A DNA stretch of 64,000 nt from Blastocatellia bacterium. GTDB lineage: Bacteria; Acidobacteriota; Blastocatellia; Chloracidobacteriales; Chloracidobacteriaceae. The notes beneath the pieces are model-generated. The model searched no databases, was not told the DNA's origin, and was given only the letters and a program-made list of their open reading frames with translations. The first letter of the stretch is position 1. The number at the start of each line of letters is the position of its first letter. Location of the stretch: NCBI GenBank assembly GCA_019695185.1, contig JAIBAN010000012.1:50775-114774 (forward strand), in the 5' to 3' direction. Shown here one piece after another: positions 50,856 through 59,763 of the stretch. A program made the position numbers and the translations under genes.

Positions 50856-51245
50856 CTAACAATGTGCCAGCGGAGGCGTCGGTGATGAGCCATATTTACG
50901 CAGAAACCAATCCGCCAGATACAAACACCCAATCAAAAACAACGGTCCGGAAATAATCACATATACCGACCAGGGAAACCGCCCCCAGGCCCAGACCAGG
51001 TACAAAACGCCGAGCCCGATATAGCCAATGCCGCCAAGCACCTCATGCCGCCATGCCAGGGCCAGCAAGAGCAACACCAAAAAGGCTGGCAACAGGTGCA
51101 TAAAAAAGGCCAACAGGGTCATGTACCAGCTATGGCCTTCGTTAAACACGTCAAGCGCAAACATGGAAAGAAACAAAGTGAACAGAATGCACAAAACCCG
51201 TGGGGCCCAATGCAGCAATTGTGTTGTCAGGTTGGTTGATGCCAT
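50856..51245 (-). CDS. Four-helix inner-membrane protein of unknown function
   Basis: A 129-residue protein made almost entirely of four hydrophobic helices (about 13-32, 40-62, 68-87, 91-113), with a short polar N-terminus and a cytoplasmic-looking RKYGSSPTPPL tail. It resembles small DUF membrane proteins found widely in bacteria; no motif gives a function. It starts at ATG 51245. Confidence 0.75.
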   Translation of the reverse strand: MASTNLTTQLLHWAPRVLCILFTLFLSMFALDVFNEGHSWYMTLLAFFMHLLPAFLVLLLLALAWRHEVLGGIGYIGLGVLYLVWAWGRFPWSVYVIISGPLFLIGCLYLADWFLRKYGSSPTPPLAHC

Positions 51246-51569
51246 AAACCCTCCGCTTGCTTTGCCGCTTGCTTTTGTGCTGTACCAATCGTTTCATCCA
51301 AGCGGCTGGAATTTGGTATGAATCAGTGCAAAGAAGGAGAAGGCAGAAAGTCGCTTGTGGCAGTACGGTATGAACTCTTAACTTTTGCCTTCCTTGGCCT
51401 GTACCCTACTGCGGCGGGCGGGGTTTCAGCCACCAGGGTTGTGACAGTTTGTAGGAGTGTCACAATCCGGCAAAATCAGGACTGAGGACTGAGGATCGGG
51501 GGCTGAGGGCCTTCAACCAGTTCGAAATCGTTTATTCTATTGCATTTGATGTGAGGAAAAGAAAAGAAA
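51246..51569. other. Divergent intergenic region before pheA
   Basis: 324 bases. A hairpin, TTGTGACA / TGTCACAA (51439-51446 with 51458-51465), precedes a short GGACTGA array (listed separately). No pheA leader peptide rich in Phe codons is visible, so attenuation of the E. coli type is unlikely. Confidence 0.5.
51479..51506. repeat. Short heptamer array (GGACTGA) upstream of pheA
   Basis: Two perfect GGACTGA units, then GGATCGG and GGGCTGA. This is the same unit as at 20588 and 28485. An inversely oriented array of the same unit lies inside pheA at 52134-52168. Confidence 0.75.
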
Positions 51570-52424
51570 ATGACTACGTTTGTTGCGTATCAGGGGGAAC
51601 CGGGAGCCTACAGCGAAATTGCTGCCGGAAGGGTCGGAACACCAATTCCACAACGCAGTTTTACAGATGTGTTTGAGGCTGTTGCGCATGGTCAGGCGGC
51701 GTTGGGAGCGGTGCCGTTGGAAAACAGCCTGGGTGGAACCATTCACGAAAACTACGATTTGCTGCTTAAATACCCGGTCCGGATTGTGGCGGAAACGTAC
51801 GTCACGATTGAACATTGCCTGCTCGGACTGCCTGGGGCCACGATTGCAGCAGCCACGCAGGCACTCTCACATCCGCAGGCCCTGGCCCAATGCGACCGCT
51901 TTTTTGCCGAACATCCACATTTGGAGGCGGTGGTCGCTTACGATACAGCCGGAAGCGCCAAGATGGTCCGCGCCGCCGGGCAGCCAAATCGGCTGGCCAT
52001 TGCCAGTGAACGGGCCGCCACCCATTACGAACTTGAGATTTTGGCCCGGAACATCGCCAGCCACGCCGTCAATATCACCCGCTTTGCCATTATTGAAAAA
52101 AGTTTGGGGAGCCCTGAGAATCAAATTTCCGATTCCTCAGTTCTCAGCCTGCAGTCCTCAGTCCTCAGAAAAGTAACCGTTGTGTTTCGGTTGCGGCACG
52201 AAACCGGCAGTCTGTATCAAACCCTGCGGATTTTTGCCGAAGCCGGAATCAATCTCACCAAAATTGAATCCCGGCCCTTCCGGGAACAGGCGTTTGAATA
52301 TGTGTTCTATGCTGATTTTATCGAACCCGAAAACCGCGAACTCTGCGCCCAAACCTTGGCTGAATTGAAGGAAACCGTGCCGTTCCTCCACGTGCTGGGC
52401 AGCTATGGGAGAATTGAGAATTGA
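51570..52424 (+). CDS. pheA: Prephenate dehydratase
   Basis: A 284-residue enzyme converting prephenate to phenylpyruvate for phenylalanine synthesis. The PDT domain (about 1-185) has VAYQGEPGAYSE, VPLENSLGGTIHENYDLL, LSHPQALAQC, YDTAGSAKMV and NITRFAII. The C-terminal ACT domain (about 203-280) has FRLRHETGSLYQTL and the regulatory-like IESRPFREQAFEYVFYADF (usual ESRP present). Between the domains (about 188-200) the linker SSVLSLQSSVL is encoded by TCCTCAG heptamers, and the final RIEN plus stop by a GAATTGA array. It is a monofunctional enzyme without chorismate mutase. Confidence 0.95.
   Translation: MTTFVAYQGEPGAYSEIAAGRVGTPIPQRSFTDVFEAVAHGQAALGAVPLENSLGGTIHENYDLLLKYPVRIVAETYVTIEHCLLGLPGATIAAATQALSHPQALAQCDRFFAEHPHLEAVVAYDTAGSAKMVRAAGQPNRLAIASERAATHYELEILARNIASHAVNITRFAIIEKSLGSPENQISDSSVLSLQSSVLRKVTVVFRLRHETGSLYQTLRIFAEAGINLTKIESRPFREQAFEYVFYADFIEPENRELCAQTLAELKETVPFLHVLGSYGRIEN
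52134..52168. repeat. Heptamer array inside pheA (interdomain linker)
   Basis: Five units (TCCTCAG, TTCTCAG, CCTGCAG, TCCTCAG, TCCTCAG) lie exactly between the PDT and ACT domains and are translated. The 35 bases are not a multiple of three, so surrounding linker bases keep the frame. Confidence 0.85.
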
Positions 52425-52529
52425 GAATTGAGAATTGAGAATGTGCTAAACAATTGGAAAAATTGACGTAACGGAAGATTGATGAAAAATAGAAATAATT
52501 CTCAATTCTCAATTCTCAATTCTCAATTC
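52411..52529. repeat. Inverted heptamer arrays (GAATTGA)4 ... (TCAATTC)4
   Basis: Four perfect GAATTGA units plus GAATG (52411-52443) cover the pheA stop codon. Four perfect TCAATTC units (52502-52529) reach the rimO stop. The spacer is 58 bases between convergent genes. Confidence 0.97.
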
Positions 52530-53937
52530 AAAGAATTCGACCAACCAGGTCATGGGCATGGGTTTCAGTGATTTCGACTTTGAGCACCTGACCAATTTCC
52601 GGCTGGAACCCTTCGGGGGCATCGGTGAGCAGCACGTGGCCGTCAATTTCCGGAGCCTGGGTTTGCATCCGCCCCTGCCAAATCAGGTCGCTTTCCTCCG
52701 AAACCCCTTCAAAGACAACATCCACAATCTGGTTTTTGAACCGTTTGTTGCGCCGTTTGGAAATGGATTCCTGGACTTTCATCAGTTTCCGACGGCGGGC
52801 TGCGGCAGTACGAGCAGGAACCTTATCACCCAAATGGAAAGCAGGGGTTGACTCTTCGTCAGAGTAGGTAAAAACACCTACCCGGTCGAATTCCTGTTCC
52901 TTGCAAAAGGCCACCAGTTCCTCGAAATCGGCTTCGGTTTCCCCCGGATAGCCAACGATAAAGGTTGTCCGCAACGTGATATTGGGCACGTGATTTCGGA
53001 TTCGCTTGACCATTTTTTCCAGAAATTCGCGTGAACCGGGCCGTTTCATCGCATGAAGCACTCTGGTGCTGGCGTGTTGGAGCGGAATATCCACGTAGTT
53101 GCAGATTTTCGGCTCGCTGGCCATGACCTCCAAAACTGCATTACTCAGTCGGGTCGGATAGCTATAGAGAAACCGGACCCATTCCAGGTCTTTGATTTGA
53201 GCCAAGCCTTTGAGCAAATCCGCCAATCCGTTTTTCAACCCCAAATCCTCGCCGTAACTGGTTGTGTCCTGGCCGATCAGAATGACTTCGCGGACCCCCT
53301 CGGAGGCCAGGCGTTCAGCTTCCTCCAAAATCGAGCCGGCCCGGCGGCTGCGCAAATTGCCCCGCATCTGCGGAATGCTGCAAAAAGCACAAGGATGGTC
53401 GCAACCTTCAGCAATTTTCAGGTAGGCATAATGCTTGGGTGTGGTCCGGATGCGTGGCGTGGCTGCACTGTAGAGGTAAGCTGCCGGAGCATACTCCGCT
53501 TCCCGTTCCGGTATCTGGACAGTCGGCAGGACATTCAGGCTTCGTTTCGATTTCAACACCACCGGGTTGGCGGCAACCGCCCCCAACCCGCTGACCAGGC
53601 TGGTGATACCCTCAATTTCATTGGTGCCCAGGAAGCCGTCAATTTCCGGGATTGCCTGCCGGAGTTCCTCCCGATACCGCTCGACCATGCAGCCGGTGAC
53701 AATCAATTTTCGCCCGGCAACCTGTTTTTTATGCAATGCCATTTCCAGAATCGTATTGATGGATTCCTGCTTGGCGGCCTCAATAAAACCACAGGTATTG
53801 ACGACGAGCACGTCGGCATCCTCAGCAGCCTGGGTCAGGTGATGGCCATCATGTTCCACCAACCCCATCATCACTTCACTGTCAACCAGATTTTTGGGGC
53901 AGCCGAGACTTACAAATCCAACTTTTTTCATCGTCAT
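52528..53937 (-). CDS. rimO: Ribosomal protein S12 methylthiotransferase RimO
   Basis: A 469-residue radical-SAM enzyme that methylthiolates an aspartate of S12. The N-terminal UPF0004 domain has SLGCPKNLVDSE, VVNTCGFIEAAK and TGCMVERY (three cluster cysteines). The radical-SAM core has CDHPCAFCSIPQMRG (CxxxCxxC near 180) and QDTTSYG. A C-terminal TRAM domain ends IGQVLKVEITETHAHDLVG. SLGCPKNLVDSE and the CSIPQMRG form favour RimO over MiaB/MtaB. The start is ATG 53937 or the second Met at 53931. Confidence 0.94.
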   Translation of the reverse strand: MTMKKVGFVSLGCPKNLVDSEVMMGLVEHDGHHLTQAAEDADVLVVNTCGFIEAAKQESINTILEMALHKKQVAGRKLIVTGCMVERYREELRQAIPEIDGFLGTNEIEGITSLVSGLGAVAANPVVLKSKRSLNVLPTVQIPEREAEYAPAAYLYSAATPRIRTTPKHYAYLKIAEGCDHPCAFCSIPQMRGNLRSRRAGSILEEAERLASEGVREVILIGQDTTSYGEDLGLKNGLADLLKGLAQIKDLEWVRFLYSYPTRLSNAVLEVMASEPKICNYVDIPLQHASTRVLHAMKRPGSREFLEKMVKRIRNHVPNITLRTTFIVGYPGETEADFEELVAFCKEQEFDRVGVFTYSDEESTPAFHLGDKVPARTAAARRRKLMKVQESISKRRNKRFKNQIVDVVFEGVSEESDLIWQGRMQTQAPEIDGHVLLTDAPEGFQPEIGQVLKVEITETHAHDLVGRIL

Positions 53938-54169
53938 ACAACCTACAAAACTTCAAAAAGGTCAGCGCTACCTCTTGCCGGGAGAAAAAGGAAATGTGTC
54001 TCCGAATTTTTCCACGCGCGCTCATGAGCCCTGACTTTGGGAATTTCTTCTGATGTTGCGAATTGCCAAAAATGGCAGATTTATGAGAACCAGCAAATAT
54101 AGTTGGGAGGTGTTGGTTTGGTCAAACACGGAATGCGTGGCGGTTTCCTTCGAATCAATTGAAAATGAG

Positions 54170-54201
54170 AAAGGCCGAATCTCAGTACGGATTCGGCCTT
54201 T
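54170..54201 (-). terminator. Intrinsic terminator after rseP
   Basis: A perfect 12-bp stem, AAAGGCCGAATC / GATTCGGCCTTT with an eight-base loop, is followed by TCTCATTTTC on the minus strand. It lies 22 bases after the rseP stop. Confidence 0.85.
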
Positions 54202-54223
54202 GGTAAACTTTGAAATCCAGGCT

Positions 54224-55693
54224 TTATTTTGCAGGAGCCGGCTGTGGTGCCGGCTGTGGTGCCGGTTGGGTGGCCGGCTGTGGTGCCGGTTGAGGCGGCG
54301 AAACTGGCTGAGTTTTGGCTGGTGGCGTCACTGTGGAACGACTGCTGAATTTCTTGGCCACATCGTTGAAAATGACGAAACCCATCAAAAGCAGCAGCAC
54401 AATCGCACCGGTCTGCATCAGTTTTTCCTTGAACCCGGTGGTAATCTGAAGCCCAACCAACCCCAGCAGGGATTCCAGGAAAATAATGAAGATATGTCCG
54501 CCGTCCAACACTGGAATCGGCAGCAAGTTAAAGACACCCAGATTCAGGCTGAGGAAGCCCATCACATTCAAAACACCTTCAACCCCGCCGATTTCATAGC
54601 TTTTGGCGGAAATATCGGCAATCCCAATCGGTCCGGCCAGGGAATCACGAACATTGCGCTGGCCACTGAACATCTGGCCGAAAGCTTCCTTGGTCAACAC
54701 CAGTACCTGCCAGTTTTTGTCCCAGGCATAGCGCAGTGCTTCACCCAGAGGCTTGTTTTGCTTGACCATCGGAATCGGTGCCGGAGCGCCGGGCATAAAT
54801 CCTAGAATCACCCGGCCGTCAGCATCCCGTTTCGGCGTGATTTTCAGGTTGACCGTTTGTCCGCCCCGGTTCACATCAAGGTTGACCTCACGGCCTTCAA
54901 AATTTTCAATTGAAGCCCGGAACCAAAAGAAATGCGCAACCGGAACCCCGTTCAGTTTGGTGATGACATCATTGGCGCGCAATCCCGCAGCTTCTGCCGG
55001 GAAACTAGGGGTTATGGCCTGGACGGTGACAGAGTTCTGTTTCCAGTCGAGCGGAAACAGGCCGGATTCACCAAACTGCTGGCCACCTTCGGAATGAATG
55101 GTTGGAGTAATCGTGAGCGAGAGTTCTTTCCCATCGCGTATCAGCGTGACGGCAGCCGGCTGCTGGATGGAATTCAAGGCAGTGGCGTCTTTCAACTGGC
55201 TCCAGGTCGGATTGGAAATGTTGCCCCATTTGATGATTTTATCACCAGGAAGCACCCCGGCCCGTTCTGCAGCGGAAGCAATCGCAACGCTGCCAACAAC
55301 CACCGGTTGAGTCAGATAGGCTGGTTCCTGGAACGCAACCATGGCGATTCCCGCAGGTATTGCCAGCGCTGTCAGGATGTTCATCAGCGGACCAGCCACC
55401 AAAACCAGAAACCGGTGCCATTTGGGGCGGGACAGGAACTCGTCACCGGTTCCTTCGATTTCCTCATCCAGGTTTTCACCCTTCATTTTCACATAACCAC
55501 CCAATGGAATGGCGGAAACGCGATATTCGGTATCACCATACTTGTACCACAAAAGGCGAGGGCCAAAACCGATGGAAAAAGTTTCCACTTTGATTTTCAA
55601 CCATTTGGCAACCAGAAAGTGACCAAGCTCATGGACAAAAATCATGGTGGTCAAAACAACTAAAAACGGAATCCAGTACGCAATCATGCTCAT
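54224..55693 (-). CDS. rseP: RIP metalloprotease RseP (site-2 protease)
   Basis: A 489-residue intramembrane zinc protease that cleaves anti-sigma factors and other membrane proteins. The HELGH site is in helix one (His21, Glu22, His25) and the third ligand is in NLLPIPVLDGGH (LDG motif) near 400. Two PDZ domains lie between (about 115-200 and 210-290). The C-terminus is a PAPQPA-rich tail encoded by 12-bp repeats. ATG 55693 has GGAG nine bases upstream and is preferred to 55717; 55687 is also possible. It is transcribed away from the Ser/Thr kinase gene. Confidence 0.94.
   Translation of the reverse strand: MSMIAYWIPFLVVLTTMIFVHELGHFLVAKWLKIKVETFSIGFGPRLLWYKYGDTEYRVSAIPLGGYVKMKGENLDEEIEGTGDEFLSRPKWHRFLVLVAGPLMNILTALAIPAGIAMVAFQEPAYLTQPVVVGSVAIASAAERAGVLPGDKIIKWGNISNPTWSQLKDATALNSIQQPAAVTLIRDGKELSLTITPTIHSEGGQQFGESGLFPLDWKQNSVTVQAITPSFPAEAAGLRANDVITKLNGVPVAHFFWFRASIENFEGREVNLDVNRGGQTVNLKITPKRDADGRVILGFMPGAPAPIPMVKQNKPLGEALRYAWDKNWQVLVLTKEAFGQMFSGQRNVRDSLAGPIGIADISAKSYEIGGVEGVLNVMGFLSLNLGVFNLLPIPVLDGGHIFIIFLESLLGLVGLQITTGFKEKLMQTGAIVLLLLMGFVIFNDVAKKFSSRSTVTPPAKTQPVSPPQPAPQPATQPAPQPAPQPAPAK
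54232..54295 (-). repeat. 12-bp coding repeat at the rseP 3' end
   Basis: Tandem GCCGGCTGTGGT-type units encode the Pro-Ala-Pro-Gln tail of RseP. They are imperfect and frame-preserving. Confidence 0.75.
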
Positions 55694-55986
55694 CTGGGAG
55701 CGCTCCTTACATATCAAACTTCAGCCGATTGAGTTTATCACGGGACCGGGCGGTTCCGGCAATGTATTTGCGGAAACGAACCGGGAAGCCCTCGTGTTTC
55801 CGTTTGAAACGGCTGCGATTTGCACCTGTTGTCGAAAGTGACAAAATATGTTACCTTGACTATCTCTCCGTTTCACAGCCAGGTTTGACCAATTTCCGAC
55901 CCCTCACATTTTGATGTTGATATCTTCCGGCGGTCGGATGTCGCAGGGCGGCCCGATGTGGCTTCTTGCCCTTTGCGGTGTTGAAA

Positions 55987-57726
55987 ATGGTTGAAATATC
56001 CGCTCCCCTGTTGCCCGAAATTCCGACAAGCGCACCGGTTACAGACCCTTATATTGGCCGCACCATTGACACCTATGTCATTGAGCAGCGCATTGGTCGG
56101 GGTGGGATGGGTGCCGTGTACCGCGCCCATCACACCATGATTAACAAATGTGTGGCCATCAAGCTGTTGACGGCTGATTTGACCACCGACCCGATGGCGT
56201 TTGAACGCTTTCGGCGCGAAGCCGAAGCCGCCGCACGCCTCAAACACATCAATGCCGTAGGGGTCACAGACTTTGGGCGCACGCCTGATGGAATGGCGTA
56301 TCTGGCCATGGAATATGTTGACGGCCATTCGTTGCGCTATATCCTGGACCGCCAGAAAACACTCCCGCCCGCCAAAGTCGTTGTGTTGATCAAGCAGATT
56401 TGTGCGGCAGTGCATGCAGCACACCGGAAGGGAATTGTCCATCGTGACCTGAAACCGGACAATGTCATGGTCGAAATCACGGATGGCGAGGAAATTGCCA
56501 AGGTTCTGGACTTTGGAATTGCCAAGCTCAAAGACCTGAAAACCGGCAACAGCATGCAATCCGAAGCTGGTAGTCTCATCGGGACGCCCCAGTATATGTC
56601 ACCGGAACAATGTGATGGATCATCGCTGGATTTTCGCTCTGATATCTACAGCCTGGGTGTCATGGTGTTTGAGATGCTGGCCGGGCGGGTCCCTTTCGCC
56701 GGAAAACCGGCTGCGGTTATGGTGCAACACGTTTCAAAAGAACCTCCCGCCCTGTCAATCTTCGTTCCCAATCTCCCTCCAGCGGTGGAATTTTGCGTCA
56801 AGCGGGCCTTGTCCAAAGACCCCAATGGACGGCAAACCTCAGCGGCTGAATTTGCCGCTGAATTTGAAGCTGCGTTTGCGCTGCCTGCTTCAGGGACAGT
56901 TCCAGTTCTTTCAGCTCAATCCTATGAAACCAAGATTGACAATGGTTTGGCTCCTCCTCGGATTGAACCACCAGCAGAATCATCTGAAATTGCGGGCAGT
57001 GCCAGTTTATACACAACCAAAGTGCAGTTTGCGGAAAAGGAAGCCGCTGCCCTGCTGAATGCTTCTCCGACACCGAGTTCCAAACCCGTAGGGAAAACAC
57101 CTGAACAGAGGGTCCAGGCGTTGCCACAATCATCTGAAGACAATCCTCCGGAGGCCAAGCCCAGTTCTTCTCGGAGGAAATTGCCCAACTCAGGCAAACC
57201 AGGCCCTGGTCGAACGGGTTCCAGCGACCTTCGCTTGGTTCCAACCGATATACTAAGTGAAAAACAAAGCTGGTCGGTTCAATCGGTAGTGCGATATGTG
57301 GTGACGGGAGGACTATGCGGTTTTATTCTCTATGTGGTTGTGACCTTCGGGCTTCAGCAAATGACCTGTAGTGCCATTGAGCAAGACCTCAAAACATCAC
57401 TGCTCACCCACAAACCAAGTGTAAGCGGATTGCGCCCCCATGTCCGCAGTATTCTGGCCCAGCGTGCGGTTGAGGTTTCGGATCAGAATCTGCATATTAA
57501 AGTCGATCCGCCCAACCAGCAGGTAATGATCTCGATTGATTATATCAGCCCATTGCTGACGGTTCCGATGCGTTACCACGTTGAGCAAACCGTGCATAAT
57601 TTTGTGTTGCCAATTGAGGAAGTGGCGCATGCTGCGGCCACTGATTTGGAAGTGATCAATATCTCCCCAACCGAATTGGAAAGTTACCGCGTGGAGCAGA
57701 CCCAACGTGTCGGTCAAACTCACTAA
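55987..57726 (+). CDS. Ser/Thr protein kinase with C-terminal membrane helix
   Basis: A 579-residue transmembrane kinase. The Hanks domain (about 25-285) has GRGGMGAVYRA, VAIKLL, HRDLKPDN and DFGIAKLKD, plus the activation-segment GTPQYMSPEQ, all intact and so probably active. A disordered, charged linker (about 300-430) precedes a helix at about 437-457 (GGLCGFILYVVVTFGL). About 120 extracytoplasmic residues follow, with no recognisable sensor domain. ATG 55987 is taken as the start; the frame upstream to 55966 begins with TTG. The PASTA repeats of Gram-positive kinases are absent. Confidence 0.9.
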   Translation: MVEISAPLLPEIPTSAPVTDPYIGRTIDTYVIEQRIGRGGMGAVYRAHHTMINKCVAIKLLTADLTTDPMAFERFRREAEAAARLKHINAVGVTDFGRTPDGMAYLAMEYVDGHSLRYILDRQKTLPPAKVVVLIKQICAAVHAAHRKGIVHRDLKPDNVMVEITDGEEIAKVLDFGIAKLKDLKTGNSMQSEAGSLIGTPQYMSPEQCDGSSLDFRSDIYSLGVMVFEMLAGRVPFAGKPAAVMVQHVSKEPPALSIFVPNLPPAVEFCVKRALSKDPNGRQTSAAEFAAEFEAAFALPASGTVPVLSAQSYETKIDNGLAPPRIEPPAESSEIAGSASLYTTKVQFAEKEAAALLNASPTPSSKPVGKTPEQRVQALPQSSEDNPPEAKPSSSRRKLPNSGKPGPGRTGSSDLRLVPTDILSEKQSWSVQSVVRYVVTGGLCGFILYVVVTFGLQQMTCSAIEQDLKTSLLTHKPSVSGLRPHVRSILAQRAVEVSDQNLHIKVDPPNQQVMISIDYISPLLTVPMRYHVEQTVHNFVLPIEEVAHAAATDLEVINISPTELESYRVEQTQRVGQTH

Positions 57727-57850
57727 AATTGGAAGCGTGACAAAAACAGGAGGGCAAAATGTGACGGTTTTTGTCAGTCATCCAGAACGCAGTGGCTGAC
57801 TTTCATGTTAAGTCTTTGTAAAATTGAACCTTAGCAAGAACCACTAACTT

Positions 57851-57865
57851 TGGCACACAGATTGC
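57851..57865 (+). promoter_or_regulatory. Sigma-54 (-24/-12) promoter of the candidate small RNA
   Basis: TGGCAC (57851-57856), five bases (ACAGA), then TTGC followed by T (57862-57866) is a perfect match with correct spacing. No coding region lies downstream on this strand before the converging gene, but a structured, terminated RNA does. Confidence 0.7.
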
Positions 57866-57876
57866 TTAGTAAATAA

Positions 57877-57963
57877 ACGTGAAAAAAAGGTCGCGTCCAA
57901 TCTTGTTTAGACAGCGTCGTGCGGGGTCTGTCAGCAAGCTTGTGGCGCGACCAATGTTTTTTT
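57877..57963 (+). ncRNA. Candidate sigma-54-dependent small RNA with intrinsic terminator
   Basis: From the predicted start near 57877, the transcript would be about 87 bases. GGTCGCG plus CC (57889-57898) pairs with GG plus CGCGACC (57944-57952), followed by AATG and seven T, a good terminator. Inside, CTTG pairs with CAAG and GACAG with CTGTC, giving a stacked hairpin with a G-rich loop. It lies between convergent kinase and TPR genes. No reading frame longer than a few codons is present. I do not recognise an Rfam family; a leader or 3'-UTR origin is possible but unlikely given the promoter. Confidence 0.55.
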
Positions 57964-58005
57964 ACCTGTCTTTTTTACCCGAAGCAAATCAATCCGGTTC
58001 TCATC

Positions 58006-59646
58006 TCACCTGACGACCCAGTCCAAATCCAAAACAGCCTGAGTTGCCTCAATTGTTTCAACCTCAATTATCGTCGTGTAGAAATCAACTGCTGACCCTT
58101 GGTTGATGACTCGTGCCCGAACCTTTCCATTGGCTGATTTGATTTTAACCTCAGTTTTTTGTCGGGGCAGGGCGTCCTGCGTCACAGTTACAGCCTCAGG
58201 TACAGGTCCTGTAAGGGCTCTGACATCAAAAAAGCCGCCTTGCCAGAACAGATTGAACTTTCCCGGTTTTACCTGCCCCTGCCAACGGGCACGGCCTTTT
58301 GTCTGGATAGCCCAGGCAACTTCAACCCGAATATCTTCGCCAGCCTTGGTTTTTGGCTCAACCATAATATCGGTTGTGAAATTATTGGCCAGATTTGGCT
58401 GGGCTGAAATTTGAGCCCGTGCATTGGTTGAAACTTTGGTTATTTTGACGGCAAAGGGCTGTAAGGGAAACGGCGAACTGACATCTACGGTTGGGGTGAC
58501 GGACTTTTCACCCGTCGTGAATTGGGTGACCACTTCATCCCCCCGAATGCGGATGCGAAAGGGGCTGCCAGCCCGCAACAACAACCGCAGGGTACCGTTA
58601 GGTTTGGGCGACGGGGCAAGGCGAAGTGCTAATTCCTCCAACCGGTCCTTGAGTTGAACATCATCAGTCAAGATGGTCGCAGCATTGACATAGAGCGCCT
58701 GGGCACGTTGAAATTCCCGGTTTTCATAGGCCATGTTCCCTTGGGTTCGTTGGTTTTCAGCCCCTGCCCGAAGTTTGCCGCGTTGTGCCACCGCATTCTC
58801 CGGTGCCAGTGCCAAAGCCTGGGAAAAAGCAGCTTCCGCTTCGGGAAATCGTTGGGCAGTTGCCAGTTCTTCAGCTTTCAAAATCAGGTCGGCTGCCTTA
58901 AGGCGACGTTGCCCGGCAAGTGCCTGCGGGTTGTCAGGATGCAAGGCCAGGACACGAGTAAAGGCAGTTCGCGCAATGGTCGGATCCGTAGTGCTGTTTT
59001 TTTCACCATATGCCAACAGTGCCGCAATCAAATCAGATTGAACACTTTCCACTGGAGCCAACGTCAATGCCTGTTCCAGATACAGAATGGCAGTTTGCCA
59101 GTCACCTTGTTTTTTGGCTTCTTCGGCCTGGAGATTCAATTGAGGAATCACACGCCGCAACGCGAGCGGCTGAACTGGGTCCTGTTTCAGAATCTGGATG
59201 TACTGGCTGACAGCCTCCGCCGGACGCCCTAGCCGCTCTGCCTCGGCAGCAGCCAGAAAAAGAAGAGCTTGCTCTTGTGCCAGCCGCAGCCCTTCGACCA
59301 GACTGGGAGGTGTGGTAACGGCACCGGCTCGTTTGCGCCCTTCGTCAAAAAAGAACTTGGCCGAAATAAAGTCTTCCTTCCCTAGCAATTCCCTACCTTT
59401 GTCCAGATAAAACTGCGGCGGTTTCCCCAGTGGGACAATAACCCCGGTCGGAGTTTTGACCGTTGCCGGTTTAGGCGGGCGTCGAACTGTCGGACGTGAG
59501 GTCGGTTCTGCGGTGCGACCCAATCCACGAGGGCGCTCCTGCCCAGCGACAGCCCCGACTGCCACCCAGCCAAAATAAATCAAACCCAAACCCCAAGCAA
59601 TTGGACGAAGAACGGCACAAACACGGGTCATGATGACTTGTTTCAT
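58006..59646 (-). CDS. Secreted or membrane-anchored TPR protein
   Basis: A 546-residue protein with an N-terminal hydrophobic segment (about 12-35, WGLGLIYFGWVAVGAVAG) that may be a signal anchor. TPR-type helical pairs span about 80-360 (AEAVSQYIQILKQDP, WQTAILYLEQALTLAP, ARTAFTRVLALHPDNP, FPEAEAAFSQALALAPENA). The last ~170 residues are beta-rich (TLRLLLRAGSPFRIRI) with no family name that I recognise. ATG 59646 is chosen; the frame extends to a GTG at 59688. It lies between the small RNA and the zinc-ribbon FGE gene, which is upstream on the same strand, and may bind one of the signalling proteins. Confidence 0.8.
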   Translation of the reverse strand: MKQVIMTRVCAVLRPIAWGLGLIYFGWVAVGAVAGQERPRGLGRTAEPTSRPTVRRPPKPATVKTPTGVIVPLGKPPQFYLDKGRELLGKEDFISAKFFFDEGRKRAGAVTTPPSLVEGLRLAQEQALLFLAAAEAERLGRPAEAVSQYIQILKQDPVQPLALRRVIPQLNLQAEEAKKQGDWQTAILYLEQALTLAPVESVQSDLIAALLAYGEKNSTTDPTIARTAFTRVLALHPDNPQALAGQRRLKAADLILKAEELATAQRFPEAEAAFSQALALAPENAVAQRGKLRAGAENQRTQGNMAYENREFQRAQALYVNAATILTDDVQLKDRLEELALRLAPSPKPNGTLRLLLRAGSPFRIRIRGDEVVTQFTTGEKSVTPTVDVSSPFPLQPFAVKITKVSTNARAQISAQPNLANNFTTDIMVEPKTKAGEDIRVEVAWAIQTKGRARWQGQVKPGKFNLFWQGGFFDVRALTGPVPEAVTVTQDALPRQKTEVKIKSANGKVRARVINQGSAVDFYTTIIEVETIEATQAVLDLDWVVR

Positions 59647-59763
59647 AGGGAAAACAGGGAAAAGCAGTTTTAAGATGATTGTATTCACGTTATGAACGAA
59701 GGAGTTAAGAAATTCTGGCTGGGCACCTCAATGAATGGTAGGGACTGACACCTTGGCAGGTTG

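Noticed and set aside
55757..55771. CGGCAA-N5-TTGC upstream of the Ser/Thr kinase gene
   Set aside because: Correct spacing but two mismatches at the -24 box, and over 200 bases from the start codon.
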